From Caballeronia sp. LZ062 (GTDB taxonomy: Bacteria > Pseudomonadota > Gammaproteobacteria > Burkholderiales > Burkholderiaceae): a DNA stretch of 64,000 bases. The stretch spans positions 868,001 to 932,000 of the forward strand of contig NZ_JARTWB010000001.1 of the NCBI RefSeq assembly GCF_031450785.1, given 5' to 3'. This document shows, piece after piece, positions 51,521 through 60,563 of the stretch. Position 1 is the stretch's first letter. The number at the start of each line of letters is the position of its first letter. The notes below the pieces were generated by a model. The model saw only the letters and a list, made by a program, of their open reading frames with translations. It made no database searches and was not told where the DNA came from. The position numbers and the translations under genes were made by a program.

Positions 51521-53089
51521 TCAATGCGCCCCCGCCGCCGCTCCACCGCCGCCGCCCTTCGCCACCTTCGTGATCCATATCAGCGGAATGATCAGAATGA
51601 AGATCACCGCCGAGATCAGGAAGATATCGTTGAGGCCCATCATCGCGGCTTGCGAGTTGACGGTGAAGTTGAACATGCCGCGCGCCTGCGCTTCGCTGAT
51701 ATCGAGCGTCGATTGCGACGCGCCGAGCGACTGCCAAAACGTCGGGTTGAAGGCATTCGCCTGCTCGGTCAGCCGCTCGTGATGCAGCGCGATGCGGTCG
51801 TCCCATGCATTCCCCGCGAGCGACGTCCCCACCGCGCCGCAAAACACCCGCGCGAAGTTCGATAGGCCAGCTGCCGCCGGAATCTTCGAAGGCGGCAGGC
51901 CCGACAGCACGATGGCTGTCAGCGGCACGAAGAACATCGCCATTGGAATGCCCTGAAGCAGCGTCGGCAGCACGAGATGGAACGTGTCGATCTCGATCAC
52001 GTACTTCGAGCGCAGCCAGAACACGAACGCGAAGCCGATGAACGCCATTGTCGCGATCACGCGGGCGTCGCTGCGCGGCAGGATCTTGCCCATGATCGGC
52101 GCGAGTATCACGGCGAACACGCCGAGCGGCGCAGTGACGAGGCCGGCATCGACGGAACGGTAGTTGAGGTATTGCTGCATCCACTGCGGCAAAAGCACGA
52201 GGTTGCCGAAGAACACGCCATACGCCACCGAAATCGCCACCGTGCCGCCGAAGAAATTGCGCCCGGTGAAGAGCCGCAAATCGACTACCGGATTCGCCTC
52301 CGTCAGTTCCCATACGACGAAGAACGCGAACGAGATAACCGCGACGATCGCCAGCACCACGATCACCGGCGACGAGAACCAGTCGAGGTCGCGTCCCTTG
52401 TCGAGCATGATCTGCAGCGACGCCACCCACGCGACGAGCAGCGCGAGCCCGATCACGTCGATGGGCGCTTTGCGTGTCGGCGATTCACGCGTGCGGTAGA
52501 TGACCCACGTCACGCCCGCCGCGAAGATGCCGACCGGTATGTTGATATAGAAGATCCACGACCACGAATAGCTGTCGGTGATCCAGCCGCCGAGCGCCGG
52601 GCCGGCAATCGGGCCGACCGTCGCGGTCATCGCCCAGAGCGAGAGCGCCATCGACGCTTTCTCTTTCGGATATGAGCCGAGCAGAATGGCCTGCGAAAGC
52701 GGAATCAGCGGCCCGGCCACCGCGCCTTGCAGTACGCGGGCAATCAGCAGCACCGGCAGATTCGGCGCGAGTCCGCACAGCCACGAGGACAGCACGAACA
52801 TCAGAATGGCGCCGACGAAAAGCCGGATCTGCCCGAGCCGTTGCGTGAGCCAGCCGGTCAGCGGGATCGAAACCGCGTTCGACGCCGCGAACACGGTGAT
52901 GACCCACGTGCCCTCGTTGACCGACACGCCGAGGTTCCCGGAGATCGTCGGAATCGCGACGTTGGCGATCGACGAATCCAGCACGTTCATGAAGGTCGCG
53001 AGCGCCACCGCGAAGGTGGCGAGCACGAGCTGGCCGCCCTTGAGCGGCGGCGGAGGGGGTGCGGCGTTGGTTTGCGGCGGCGTGCTCAT
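51521..53089 (-). CDS. DHA2-family MFS multidrug efflux protein (EmrB/QacA type)
   Basis: This 522-residue inner membrane protein has the 14-segment layout of DHA2 drug:proton antiporters. The antiporter motif GPIAGPALGGWITD is present after the fifth segment, and FMNVLDSSIANVAIPTI near the N-terminus is the family's motif D1 region. EmrB-type pumps usually work with an EmrA adaptor; none is next to it here. The substrate is unknown. Confidence 0.93.
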   Translation of the reverse strand: MSTPPQTNAAPPPPPLKGGQLVLATFAVALATFMNVLDSSIANVAIPTISGNLGVSVNEGTWVITVFAASNAVSIPLTGWLTQRLGQIRLFVGAILMFVLSSWLCGLAPNLPVLLIARVLQGAVAGPLIPLSQAILLGSYPKEKASMALSLWAMTATVGPIAGPALGGWITDSYSWSWIFYINIPVGIFAAGVTWVIYRTRESPTRKAPIDVIGLALLVAWVASLQIMLDKGRDLDWFSSPVIVVLAIVAVISFAFFVVWELTEANPVVDLRLFTGRNFFGGTVAISVAYGVFFGNLVLLPQWMQQYLNYRSVDAGLVTAPLGVFAVILAPIMGKILPRSDARVIATMAFIGFAFVFWLRSKYVIEIDTFHLVLPTLLQGIPMAMFFVPLTAIVLSGLPPSKIPAAAGLSNFARVFCGAVGTSLAGNAWDDRIALHHERLTEQANAFNPTFWQSLGASQSTLDISEAQARGMFNFTVNSQAAMMGLNDIFLISAVIFILIIPLIWITKVAKGGGGGAAAGAH

Positions 53090-53164
53090 GCATCTCCCGG
53101 CGAAGCGCCGCGACGTTCAGGTCGCGGCCGGATGTCAACGAATCCGCCAGTGTGCCTGCGCTTC

Positions 53165-53195
53165 AAAAAAGCTGCAGAGCCGCCGTCCGCAGCTT
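53165..53195 (-). terminator. Rho-independent terminator after the amino-acid binding protein
   Basis: On the minus strand AAGCTGC and GCAGCTT form a stem that starts within the stop codon of the gene ending at 53194, and a run of T residues follows (A run 53165-53170 on the plus strand). Confidence 0.8.
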
Positions 53196-53976
53196 ACTTC
53201 GCTGAAATGTCGATATTGCCGAGATACTTCTTCGCATACTTGTCGATGGTGCCGTCCGCTTTCACCTTCGCGATGGCGGCATCGAGCTTCGCCTTCAGCG
53301 CACCGTCACCCTTGCGGACGCCATACGCGATGCCGCTGCCGAGAATCTTGTCGTCGCGCACCGGCGCGCCCGCGAACGAGAATCCTTCGCCATCCGGCTT
53401 CGACAGGAAGCCGCTCTGTCCGGCGGGCGCAAGCACGAGCGTCGCGTCGAGACGGCCGGATTTCAGGTCCGCATAGACCTGATTCTGGTCCTGATACGGC
53501 ACGACCTTGACGCCTTCGTTTTCCCAGTGCGCCTTGGCGAAAGTCTCCTGAATCGAGCCTTGCAGCACGCCGACGCTCTTTCCCTTCAGCGCCGCCGCCG
53601 TCGGCTCGATCCCGCTGCCCGTCTTCGCGATGAGTTGCGTCGGCACGCGATACACGACCGTCGTGAAGTCGATTGCCTGTCGGCGCTGCTCGGTCGCGTT
53701 CATCGCGGAATTGATCGCGTCGAACTTGCGGCCCTGCAGCGCAGGAATCAGGCCGTCGAACGACGTTTCAACCCACTTGCACTCCATTTTCGCGGCGGCA
53801 CAGACTGCGTTGCCGACGTCGATATCGAGCCCTTGCAACTCGCCCGTCGCCGATTTCGATTCGAACGGCGGATATTGTGCTTCGAGGCCGAAGCGCAGCG
53901 TGTCGGCGGCAAGCGCCGCGCCGCTCGCGAACGAGCACGCGACGAAAAGCGCGGCGGCGAGGTGATTCTTCTTCAT
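53194..53976 (-). CDS. Polar amino acid ABC substrate-binding protein (ArgT/HisJ type)
   Basis: This 260-residue periplasmic protein has a signal peptide (hydrophobic core up to AALA, cleavage near residue 23) and a family 3 binding-protein fold. Typical stretches are LRFGLEAQYPPFESKS, GLDIDVGNAVCAAAKMEC, DGLIPALQGRKFDAINSAMN and VLQGSIQETFA. Lysine, arginine, ornithine or histidine are the usual ligands. No permease or ATPase gene is adjacent. It is followed by a terminator and preceded by the aminotransferase gene on the same strand. Confidence 0.92.
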   Translation of the reverse strand: MKKNHLAAALFVACSFASGAALAADTLRFGLEAQYPPFESKSATGELQGLDIDVGNAVCAAAKMECKWVETSFDGLIPALQGRKFDAINSAMNATEQRRQAIDFTTVVYRVPTQLIAKTGSGIEPTAAALKGKSVGVLQGSIQETFAKAHWENEGVKVVPYQDQNQVYADLKSGRLDATLVLAPAGQSGFLSKPDGEGFSFAGAPVRDDKILGSGIAYGVRKGDGALKAKLDAAIAKVKADGTIDKYAKKYLGNIDISAK

Positions 53977-54000
53977 CGTGGTCTCCAGGAGATCAAAGGG

Positions 54001-55155
54001 CTAAATCTGGCAAAGGCGGCGCGCGCCTTCGATGAGCGTATCGTCGTCCTTCGCGAACGACAGGCGAATCAGGCGATTGTCGGTGCCGTCCGCGTAGAAC
54101 GCGGACAGCGGAATGGTCGCGACGCGCGCCTCGCGAATCAGCCGCAGCACGAAGTCGCTGTCGGGCGCGTCCGATATGGCGCTGTAGCGTGCCAGCATGA
54201 AGAAGCTTCCCGCGCTCGGCAGCAATTCGAAACGCGAGCCGGCGAGCGCACGGGCGAGCACGTCGCGCTTGTGCTGATAGAACGGCCCGAGATTCAGATA
54301 GCTCGATTCGTCCGCGAGCGCCTCGGCGAACGCCATCTGCATCGGCGTGTCGGCGGAAAACGTCATGAACTGGTGAATCTTGCGGATCTCGGCGGTAAGG
54401 GCGGCGGGCGCCAGGCAATAGCCGACGCGCCAGCCCGTCACGTGATAGGACTTCCCGAACGACGACACGATCACGCTGCGTTCGGCGAGCGCCGGATAAC
54501 GCGCCATGCCGTGATGCGGCGCGCCGTCGAACACGACGTGCTCGTACACTTCGTCCGACAGCACGACGATCTTCGTGTCGCGCGTGAGCGCCGTGAGCCG
54601 CTCGATGTCGGCGGACGTGAACGCGCTGCCCGTCGGATTGTGCGGCGTGTTGACGAGGATCATGCGCGTCTTCGGCGTGATGGCGGCGGCGACTTCGTCC
54701 CAGTCGATGCTGAAGTCTTCGGGCGACAGCTTGATCGCAATCGGCGTTGCGCCCTGAAGCTGCACGATAGGCGCGTAGCTGTCGAACGACGGCTCGAAGT
54801 AGATCACCTCGTCGCCGGGATGCACGAGCGCGCTGATCGTCGCATACAGCCCTTCGCTCGCGCTCGCCACCACGGTCACTTCGGTGCCGGGATCGTACTG
54901 CGCGCCGTAGACCTTTTGCGTCTTCATGGCGATCGCTTCGCGCAGCGCGAGCACGCCGGACATCGGCGAATACTGGTTATGTCCTGCCTGCATGGCTCGC
55001 GTGACGCTTTCGACGAGCCTCGGATCGCACGCGAAATTAGGCGCACCTTGCGACAGGTTCAGCGCGTGGTGTTCGTCGGCAAGCTGGCCGATCACGGTGA
55101 AAATGGTGGTGCCGACCTTCGGCAGCTTCGATTCGGGAATGCAGGCGCTTTGCAC
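54001..55155 (-). CDS. Class I/II PLP aminotransferase (methionine aminotransferase-like)
   Basis: This protein of about 384 residues is a fold-type I aminotransferase. The PLP lysine is in SFGKSYHVTGWRVGY; other motifs are NLSQGAPNFACDPRL, NTPHNPTGSAF and a C-terminal RLSFAKDDDTL. Its N-terminus (SKLPKVGTTIFTVIGQLA) resembles the YbdL-type methionine aminotransferases. No ATG is available. A GTG at 55155 with TTGGAG about nine bases upstream was preferred to a TTG at 55170. A LysR gene is divergent from it and may control it. Confidence 0.88.
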   Translation of the reverse strand: MQSACIPESKLPKVGTTIFTVIGQLADEHHALNLSQGAPNFACDPRLVESVTRAMQAGHNQYSPMSGVLALREAIAMKTQKVYGAQYDPGTEVTVVASASEGLYATISALVHPGDEVIYFEPSFDSYAPIVQLQGATPIAIKLSPEDFSIDWDEVAAAITPKTRMILVNTPHNPTGSAFTSADIERLTALTRDTKIVVLSDEVYEHVVFDGAPHHGMARYPALAERSVIVSSFGKSYHVTGWRVGYCLAPAALTAEIRKIHQFMTFSADTPMQMAFAEALADESSYLNLGPFYQHKRDVLARALAGSRFELLPSAGSFFMLARYSAISDAPDSDFVLRLIREARVATIPLSAFYADGTDNRLIRLSFAKDDDTLIEGARRLCQI

Positions 55156-55248
55156 GACGGCTCGCTCCAAAAGACAGTGCGTCGATTCAACCCCGGCAAT
55201 AATCGGCCGACAATCGAAACTTTGTCATACTAGCCATGTGCGCCGCTC

Positions 55249-56187
55249 ATGGCTAGATTCCATAACCCGATGAAACCGCTGCCCTCGCTCGACGTCCTGA
55301 AGACCTTTCTCGTGGTCGCCCAGAAGCTCAATTTCACGCGCGCCGCCAATGCGCTCAACGTGACGCAGGGCGCAATCAGCCGACAAATCGCGGGACTGGA
55401 AGCGCAGCTCGGCTACGCGCTTTTCGTGCGGCAGGCGCGCGGGCTCGCGCTCACGCATCACGGCGCGCTGCTGATCGCGCCGTTGCAACAGGCGTTCGCG
55501 CAAATCGACGAGGCGCTCGCCAAGGGCGGCGGCGCGTCCGGCGCGCTGCGGGTCAAATGTCCGACCTGCGCGATGCGCTGGGTGCTCCCGCGCGTGATCC
55601 GGCTGCAGAACGAACGGCCGGAGCAGGTCGTGGAGGTGACGGCGTCGGTGTCGCATGGCGTCGAGTTCAATGCCGAACAGTTCGACGCGGCCATCGTTTT
55701 CAGCGCGACGAACGCAAAGCCGTCGGGCAAGGGACTGACGGTGCATCATCTTTTCGATGAAGTGCTCACGCCCGTCTGCGCGCCCGAACTCTGGAAGCCG
55801 CGCGACACGACGGAGCCCACGCCAGGCGATCTCGCGGGTCAGACGCTGCTGCATCCGACGCGCGATCGCCGCGACTGGCTGCTGTGGCTCGGCGCGTATG
55901 GCTACAGCGGCTTGCCGTCCGCGAAGGCGCAGCACTTCGACACGCTCGACCTCGCCATTTCGTCGGCGATGCAAGGCTTGGGCGTGACCATCGGCGATGT
56001 CTCGCTGATCGAGGAAGACCTGCGCGCGAGGCGCGTGATCGCGCCGTTTTCGCTGCGCGTGCCGAGCGGCGCGGCGTATTACCTCGTGTATCCGGAACGG
56101 CCCGCGCCGTCGCCCGCGTTGCAGCAGTTCGCGCAGTGGCTGCAAGGCGAAGCAGCGGCCACGCGCGACAAACTGCGTCTCCAGTAA
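55249..56187 (+). CDS. LysR-family transcriptional regulator
   Basis: This 312-residue protein has an N-terminal winged helix-turn-helix (LNFTRAANALNVTQGAISRQ, about residues 25-45) and a LysR effector domain similar to the GcvA group. It is divergent from the aminotransferase gene (less than 100 bases apart), the classic layout for a LysR regulator and its target. The start could also be the ATG at 55270. It ends two bases before the stop of the convergent binding-protein gene. Confidence 0.92.
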   Translation: MARFHNPMKPLPSLDVLKTFLVVAQKLNFTRAANALNVTQGAISRQIAGLEAQLGYALFVRQARGLALTHHGALLIAPLQQAFAQIDEALAKGGGASGALRVKCPTCAMRWVLPRVIRLQNERPEQVVEVTASVSHGVEFNAEQFDAAIVFSATNAKPSGKGLTVHHLFDEVLTPVCAPELWKPRDTTEPTPGDLAGQTLLHPTRDRRDWLLWLGAYGYSGLPSAKAQHFDTLDLAISSAMQGLGVTIGDVSLIEEDLRARRVIAPFSLRVPSGAAYYLVYPERPAPSPALQQFAQWLQGEAAATRDKLRLQ

Positions 56188-56189
56188 GG

Positions 56190-57350
56190 TCACATGCCGT
56201 GTTTGGTGACGACCGTTTCCCACTGGCCGTTCTTCACCTGATACAGCGTCGACGACGCGTTCTTCAGCGCGCCGTTGTCATCGAAGGCGATGGGTCCCGT
56301 GATGCCTTCGAACGAAATCTTCTTCAGCACGGGGCGATACACCTTCGGATCGGCTGAATTCGCCTTCTGCATCGCGTTGATCGCGGCCCACGCTGCGTCG
56401 TAGCCGAAAGGCGCGTAGGAAAGAATCGCCACGCCGAAGCGCTTCTGGAACTTGTCGCTGAACGCCTTGCCTTGCGGCAGCTTGTCGAGCGGGCTGCCGT
56501 ATTCCCACGCTTGCGCGCCCTCGGCTGCGTCGCCGGCGAGCTTCAGGAAATCGGCGTCCATCACGCCGCCGCCGCCCACGAACTGCGCGTTGACGCCAAG
56601 CTGCTTCATGCGCTTGACCACGGCCGCCGCTTGCCGGTCAAGTCCGCCGAAGAAAATCAGGTCCGCGTTCAGGGCCTTGATGCGCGTGAGTTGCGCGCTG
56701 AAATCGACGGTCTGGTTGTCGCTGAATTCGCGTCCGACGATGTTGCCGCCTTTCGCCTTCACCGCTTTCTCGAACTCGTCGGCTTCGCCCTGACCGAAGG
56801 CCGTGCGGTCGTCGATGATCGCGATGCGTTTGGCTTTCGTCGTCGTGACGGCGTAGGCGCCCGCGTTGCCGGCGTTCTGCGCGTCGCTCGAAATGACCGT
56901 GAACACGTTTTCGAGGCCGCGCGTGGTAATGGTCGGGTTCGTCGCGGCCGGGTCGATCACCGGGATGCCGGCGTTGTTGTAGACGGGCGAAGCGGGAAGT
57001 GTCGTGCCCGAATTAAAGTGGCCGACGACCACGGCCACGCCGTCATCGACGAGCTTCTGCGCCGCCTGCACGCCGACGCGCGGGTCCGCCTGATCGTCTT
57101 CCGCCTGAATCTCGAACTTGGCTGTTTTGCCGCCGATGCTGATCTTCTTCGCGTTCGCTTCGTCGAGGGCAAGCTGCACGCCGTTCTGGAGGTCCTTCCC
57201 GTAACCCGCGTTTGCGCCGGTGAGCGGCGCGGCGAAACCGATCTTCACGGTGACGTCTTCTGCTGCGGCGGTCACGGGCACGACGGCGATTGCGGCGCTG
57301 GCGCACGCCACCAGCCATGCCAAGGGTTTGAGGCTCGTACGGACACGCAT
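56190..57350 (-). CDS. Branched-chain amino acid-type ABC substrate-binding protein (LivJ/LivK family)
   Basis: This 386-residue periplasmic protein has a signal peptide (hydrophobic core AWLVACASAAIAVVPVTAAA) and a type I periplasmic fold. Typical stretches are VKIGFAAPLTGANAGYGKDL, GVQLALDEANAKK and VVGHFNSGTTLPASPVYNNA. The family binds leucine, isoleucine, valine or other small amides. No permease or ATPase genes are adjacent, so it is an orphan binding protein. Confidence 0.93.
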   Translation of the reverse strand: MRVRTSLKPLAWLVACASAAIAVVPVTAAAEDVTVKIGFAAPLTGANAGYGKDLQNGVQLALDEANAKKISIGGKTAKFEIQAEDDQADPRVGVQAAQKLVDDGVAVVVGHFNSGTTLPASPVYNNAGIPVIDPAATNPTITTRGLENVFTVISSDAQNAGNAGAYAVTTTKAKRIAIIDDRTAFGQGEADEFEKAVKAKGGNIVGREFSDNQTVDFSAQLTRIKALNADLIFFGGLDRQAAAVVKRMKQLGVNAQFVGGGGVMDADFLKLAGDAAEGAQAWEYGSPLDKLPQGKAFSDKFQKRFGVAILSYAPFGYDAAWAAINAMQKANSADPKVYRPVLKKISFEGITGPIAFDDNGALKNASSTLYQVKNGQWETVVTKHGM

Positions 57351-57701
57351 GGTTTCCTCTCCTTTTGTGGTTTGGCAATCCAGGGAACGCGGCTACTGCA
57401 TGGAACATGACCAATTACCCGCCGGCAAGACGGAGTTGCCCTCGTTCGGACGAAACTCGCGCCCATGCCCCGCACGGCGGCGGACAAGCGCAATGTAGGG
57501 AGCCAAATTGGCCGCGTCTTGTCGATTAGTCGCGCGACGACTGCGGATTTCGGCACAGCCCGAACGAGCCGCTCGCGCAGACGCGACGCGGCACCGCGCG
57601 ATCCGCCCGCCTTCGACGCACGACGATTTGCGCCGCTTCATGTACTGCGCCTATTACGCCGATGCAAACGTCGAACTTGACGGAAGTGCATATACACATC
57701 T
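57351..57701. promoter_or_regulatory. Divergent intergenic region with a MarR-type operator
   Basis: These 351 bases hold the upstream regions of the LivK-like gene (minus) and the marR gene (plus). No gene was recognised. AGTGCATATACACA at 57685-57698 is a near-palindrome just upstream of marR and closely matches the perfect palindrome AGTGCATATGCACT at 58191-58204, so it is probably the regulator's own binding site. Confidence 0.65.
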
Positions 57702-58142
57702 ATGCTTCGATCTATGACGACCCACTCATCTCCTCTCGACTGCAACTGCTTCGCCATCCGGCAGGCAGCGCGTTATGTGTCGCAACTGTATGAGCGGCAC
57801 ATGGGCGAAGTCGGCCTGACATCGGCGCAATTCACGCTGTTGGCGTCGATCGCGCGCAAGCCCGGCGTGCAGATGGTCGAACTCGCGGACGCCATGGTCA
57901 TGGACCGTACGACGCTCGTGCGCGCACTCAAGCCGCTTCAGCGCGACGGCTTCGTTCAGGCGGAGCAGCAGTCGGCAAATTCGCGTGCGGTCGGCCTCAC
58001 GCTGACGGCGGCGGGCAAGACGCTGCTGGCTCAAGGCGTCGAGAAATGGCACACCGCGCAAGCCGAGTTCGAGCAGAAATTCGGCGAGAAGCGCGCGAAA
58101 TCGCTGCGTCAGATGCTGTTCGAGATGACCGCGATGGAATGA
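57702..58142 (+). CDS. MarR-family transcriptional regulator
   Basis: This 146-residue protein has the MarR winged helix fold: LTSAQFTLLASIARKPGVQM, then the recognition region VMDRTTLVRALKPLQRDGFV and the wing SANSRAVGLTLTAAGKTLL. The N-terminus DCNCFAIRQAARYVSQLYE is typical of a common proteobacterial subgroup and contains two cysteines that could sense oxidants. An ATG at 57714 is an alternative start. A matching operator lies upstream of this gene and of the SDR gene that follows. Confidence 0.92.
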   Translation: MLRSMTTHSSPLDCNCFAIRQAARYVSQLYERHMGEVGLTSAQFTLLASIARKPGVQMVELADAMVMDRTTLVRALKPLQRDGFVQAEQQSANSRAVGLTLTAAGKTLLAQGVEKWHTAQAEFEQKFGEKRAKSLRQMLFEMTAME

Positions 58143-58190
58143 TTCAGCAAGCGAGGCACGCATCGGCGGGTGCTTTTTCGACACTTCATT

Positions 58191-58204
58191 AGTGCATATG
58201 CACT
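58191..58204. promoter_or_regulatory. Perfect palindromic operator upstream of the SDR gene
   Basis: AGTGCATATGCACT is a perfect 14-base palindrome ending 15 bases before the SDR start. Its near-copy upstream of marR suggests that the MarR protein represses both genes. Confidence 0.75.
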
Positions 58205-58219
58205 GAAAGCGGAGCAGCC

Positions 58220-58927
58220 ATGCAAGTCAAGGGAAAGGTCGTACTCGTCACCGGCGCGAATCGCGGGCTCGGTAAGCAATTTGCGAAGTCGCTGCTGCAG
58301 GCGGGCGCCGCCAAGGTCTACGCGGCGGCGCGCGATCCCGGCAGCGTGGATATCGAAGGCGTCGAAGCGATTCGTCTCGACGTCACGAAGCCCGCCGATA
58401 TCGCCGACGCTGCGTCGAAGTATGCGGACGTGCAGATCGTCGTGAACAACGCGGGCGCGCTGGCGCGCGGCGCGTTGCTCGATGGGGCATCGACGCAAGA
58501 CATGCGCGATCTCTTCGACGTCAACGTGATCGGCCCGCTCGCCGTGACGCAGGCGTTCGCGCCGACGCTGAAGAAGAACGGCGGCGGCGCGGTCATCAAC
58601 GTGTTGTCGGTCTTGAGCTGGGTTGCGTTGCCGGATGCGGGCGCCTATAGCGCCTCGAAGTCGGCGGCATGGGCCGTGACCAACGCCCTGCGCGACGAGT
58701 TGCGCGCGCAGGGCACGCTCGTGGTCGGCGTGCATCCCGGCTATATAGACACCGACATGGTCGCGGACGTCACCGCGCCGAAAATCTCGCCCGCGAGCGT
58801 CGTCGAGCAAGTGCTTGCCGCCGTCGAACGCGACGAAGAAGAAGTGCTCGTGGATGACACCGGACGCGCCGTCAAGCAGTCGCTGTCCACCGCGAAGCCG
58901 ATCTACATCACCGGCATTCCCCGCTAG
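58220..58927 (+). CDS. Short-chain dehydrogenase/reductase (SDR)
   Basis: This 235-residue protein is a classical SDR. The cofactor motif TGANRGLG is at residues 12-19, NNAG is in the middle, and the catalytic YSASK motif is present after the conserved serine (VLSVLSWVALPDAGAYSASK). The substrate is unknown. It follows the marR gene and carries the same operator, so it is probably induced by the MarR ligand. It overlaps the end of the convergent DGPF gene by 4 bases. Confidence 0.93.
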   Translation: MQVKGKVVLVTGANRGLGKQFAKSLLQAGAAKVYAAARDPGSVDIEGVEAIRLDVTKPADIADAASKYADVQIVVNNAGALARGALLDGASTQDMRDLFDVNVIGPLAVTQAFAPTLKKNGGGAVINVLSVLSWVALPDAGAYSASKSAAWAVTNALRDELRAQGTLVVGVHPGYIDTDMVADVTAPKISPASVVEQVLAAVERDEEEVLVDDTGRAVKQSLSTAKPIYITGIPR

Positions 58928-59343
58928 GCTGGCTTCGGCGCCTTCTGCATCTCTTCGAAGCCGGCGGCGGCTTCCTGCACGTCAGGCGGGAAGTCGCCGA
59001 ATTCCTGGACCTGCCGCACTTCGATGATCTCGTTCTCCGAAGCCGGACACCGTTTCGCCCATTCGATTGCCTCTTCGCGCGATTTCACCTGAATCATCCA
59101 GTAGCCGCCGAGCACTTCCTTCGCTTCGGCGAACGGGCCGTCGGTCACACGCGGCTTGCCGCCTTCGAACGTGACGCGCGCGCCCATCGACGGCGGATGC
59201 AGCCCGTCGAGCGCGAGCAGCACGCCCGCCTTCTGCAAGTCTTCGTTGTACTTCATCATCGCGGCGACGGCTTCGGCGCTCGGCATCGTGCCGGGCTCTG
59301 CGCTTTCGTAGCCGCGCGGGATCATCAGCATCATGAAACGCAT
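58924..59343 (-). CDS. YCII/DGPF domain protein
   Basis: This 139-residue protein belongs to the YCII-related DGPF family (MRFMMLMIPRGYESA at the N-terminus, VTDGPFAEAKEVLGGYWMIQ in the middle). In many bacteria such genes neighbour ECF sigma factors, but none is visible here. The function is unknown. The start at 59343 gives the usual family N-terminus; an upstream in-frame start at 59367 is less likely. Confidence 0.9.
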   Translation of the reverse strand: MRFMMLMIPRGYESAEPGTMPSAEAVAAMMKYNEDLQKAGVLLALDGLHPPSMGARVTFEGGKPRVTDGPFAEAKEVLGGYWMIQVKSREEAIEWAKRCPASENEIIEVRQVQEFGDFPPDVQEAAAGFEEMQKAPKPA

Positions 59344-59501
59344 GGGCGTATTCCTCGTCAAAGTCATGGACCGCGCAGGAGTGCGCGTTCAATGTTCACG
59401 ACGAGCAAGCAGCAACGGGATCGACACGCGCGATAAAGCGCTGGCTTAGGCGTTTATCCCTATCCGATTCAGGTTGCCTTCCGGCTGGGCCGTGTCAAAT
59501 A

Positions 59502-59517
59502 ATGTAATCCATTACAT
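59502..59517. promoter_or_regulatory. Palindromic operator upstream of the LacI-family gene
   Basis: ATGTAATCCATTACAT is a dyad with 7-base arms around CC, ending 24 bases before the LacI-family start codon. Its size and AT-rich arms fit a LacI-family operator, suggesting autoregulation and control of the sugar operon. Confidence 0.7.
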
Positions 59518-59541
59518 CTCGTCCGCCGTCTGGCGTTCAGC

Positions 59542-60561
59542 ATGTCTGAAACCGTGCGTCCCCGCGAGGAAGTGTCCATTGCCGATGTTGCCCGGCGCGC
59601 CGGTGTATCCGTCGCGACGGTGTCGCGCGTGCTCAACAGCCACAGCAACGTGCGCGAAGCGACGCGCGAGAAAGTGCGCGAGGCGGTGGCGGCGAGCGGT
59701 TATCGCGTGAACGAGCTTGCGCGCAATCTGCGCACGGCGGAAAGCCGCCTGCTGCTGACCATGGTGCCCGACTTCGGCAATCCGTTCTATGCGGCCATCG
59801 TGCGCGGAATCGATACAGTCGCGCGGCAGAACGGCTACTTCATGCTGCTGTGCGATACCGGCGCGGACCCGCTGCGCGAACGCAGCTATTTCGACCTTTT
59901 GCGGGGACGCCGCGCGGACGGGGCGATCTGCCTCGATCCCGCCGCCGTGCAGAAGGCGCTGGTGGAACAGGCATCGATGCTGCCGTGGGTCGCGTGCTGC
60001 GAGTTCGATCCGGCCGCGCGCGTGCCTTACGTGGGCATCGACAATCATCTTGCCGCGGGCGATGTCGTGCGTTATCTGCTGAAGAAGGGGCACGAGCGCA
60101 TCGCGCTGATCAATTCAGGAGAGGGCTATCTGTATGGCCGTCAGCGGCTCGCGGGTTATCGTGATGCGCTGCAGGCTGCGGGTATCGCCGCGAATCCGGC
60201 ATGGCAAGTGGAACTGGACAGCCTCGACTACGATGCCGGCGAGCGGGCCGCCGCGCAGCTCGCGTCGCTCGGGCGCGACCGGCCTACCGCCATCTTCGCC
60301 GTGTCGGATACGCTCGCCATCGGCGTGATGAACGGCCTGCGCGGCGTGGGATTGCGCGTGCCGGAGGATGTCGCCGTCGTCGGCTTCGACGATATCGCCG
60401 TGGCCGCGCACGCCGTGCCGCCGCTCACGACCGTCGCGCAGCCGATGCGCACGCTCGGCGAAACGGCGGCGAATCTGTTGCTCAAGCGCCTGCGCGATCC
60501 GCACGCGGACGTGCCCGGCGTGCTGCTGCCGCATCGCCTGATACAAAGAAGGAGCGCCTGA
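59542..60561 (+). CDS. LacI-family transcriptional regulator of the sugar ABC operon
   Basis: This 339-residue protein has an N-terminal LacI helix-turn-helix (SIADVARRAGVSVATVSRVL, near residues 13-32) followed by the hinge and a periplasmic-binding-like sugar domain (MVPDFGNPFYAAIVRGID, VPEDVAVVGFDDIAVAAHA). It is most like RbsR or PurR type regulators. The ATP-binding gene follows after two bases, so regulator and transporter are in one operon. Confidence 0.94.
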   Translation: MSETVRPREEVSIADVARRAGVSVATVSRVLNSHSNVREATREKVREAVAASGYRVNELARNLRTAESRLLLTMVPDFGNPFYAAIVRGIDTVARQNGYFMLLCDTGADPLRERSYFDLLRGRRADGAICLDPAAVQKALVEQASMLPWVACCEFDPAARVPYVGIDNHLAAGDVVRYLLKKGHERIALINSGEGYLYGRQRLAGYRDALQAAGIAANPAWQVELDSLDYDAGERAAAQLASLGRDRPTAIFAVSDTLAIGVMNGLRGVGLRVPEDVAVVGFDDIAVAAHAVPPLTTVAQPMRTLGETAANLLLKRLRDPHADVPGVLLPHRLIQRRSA

Positions 60562-60563
60562 CG

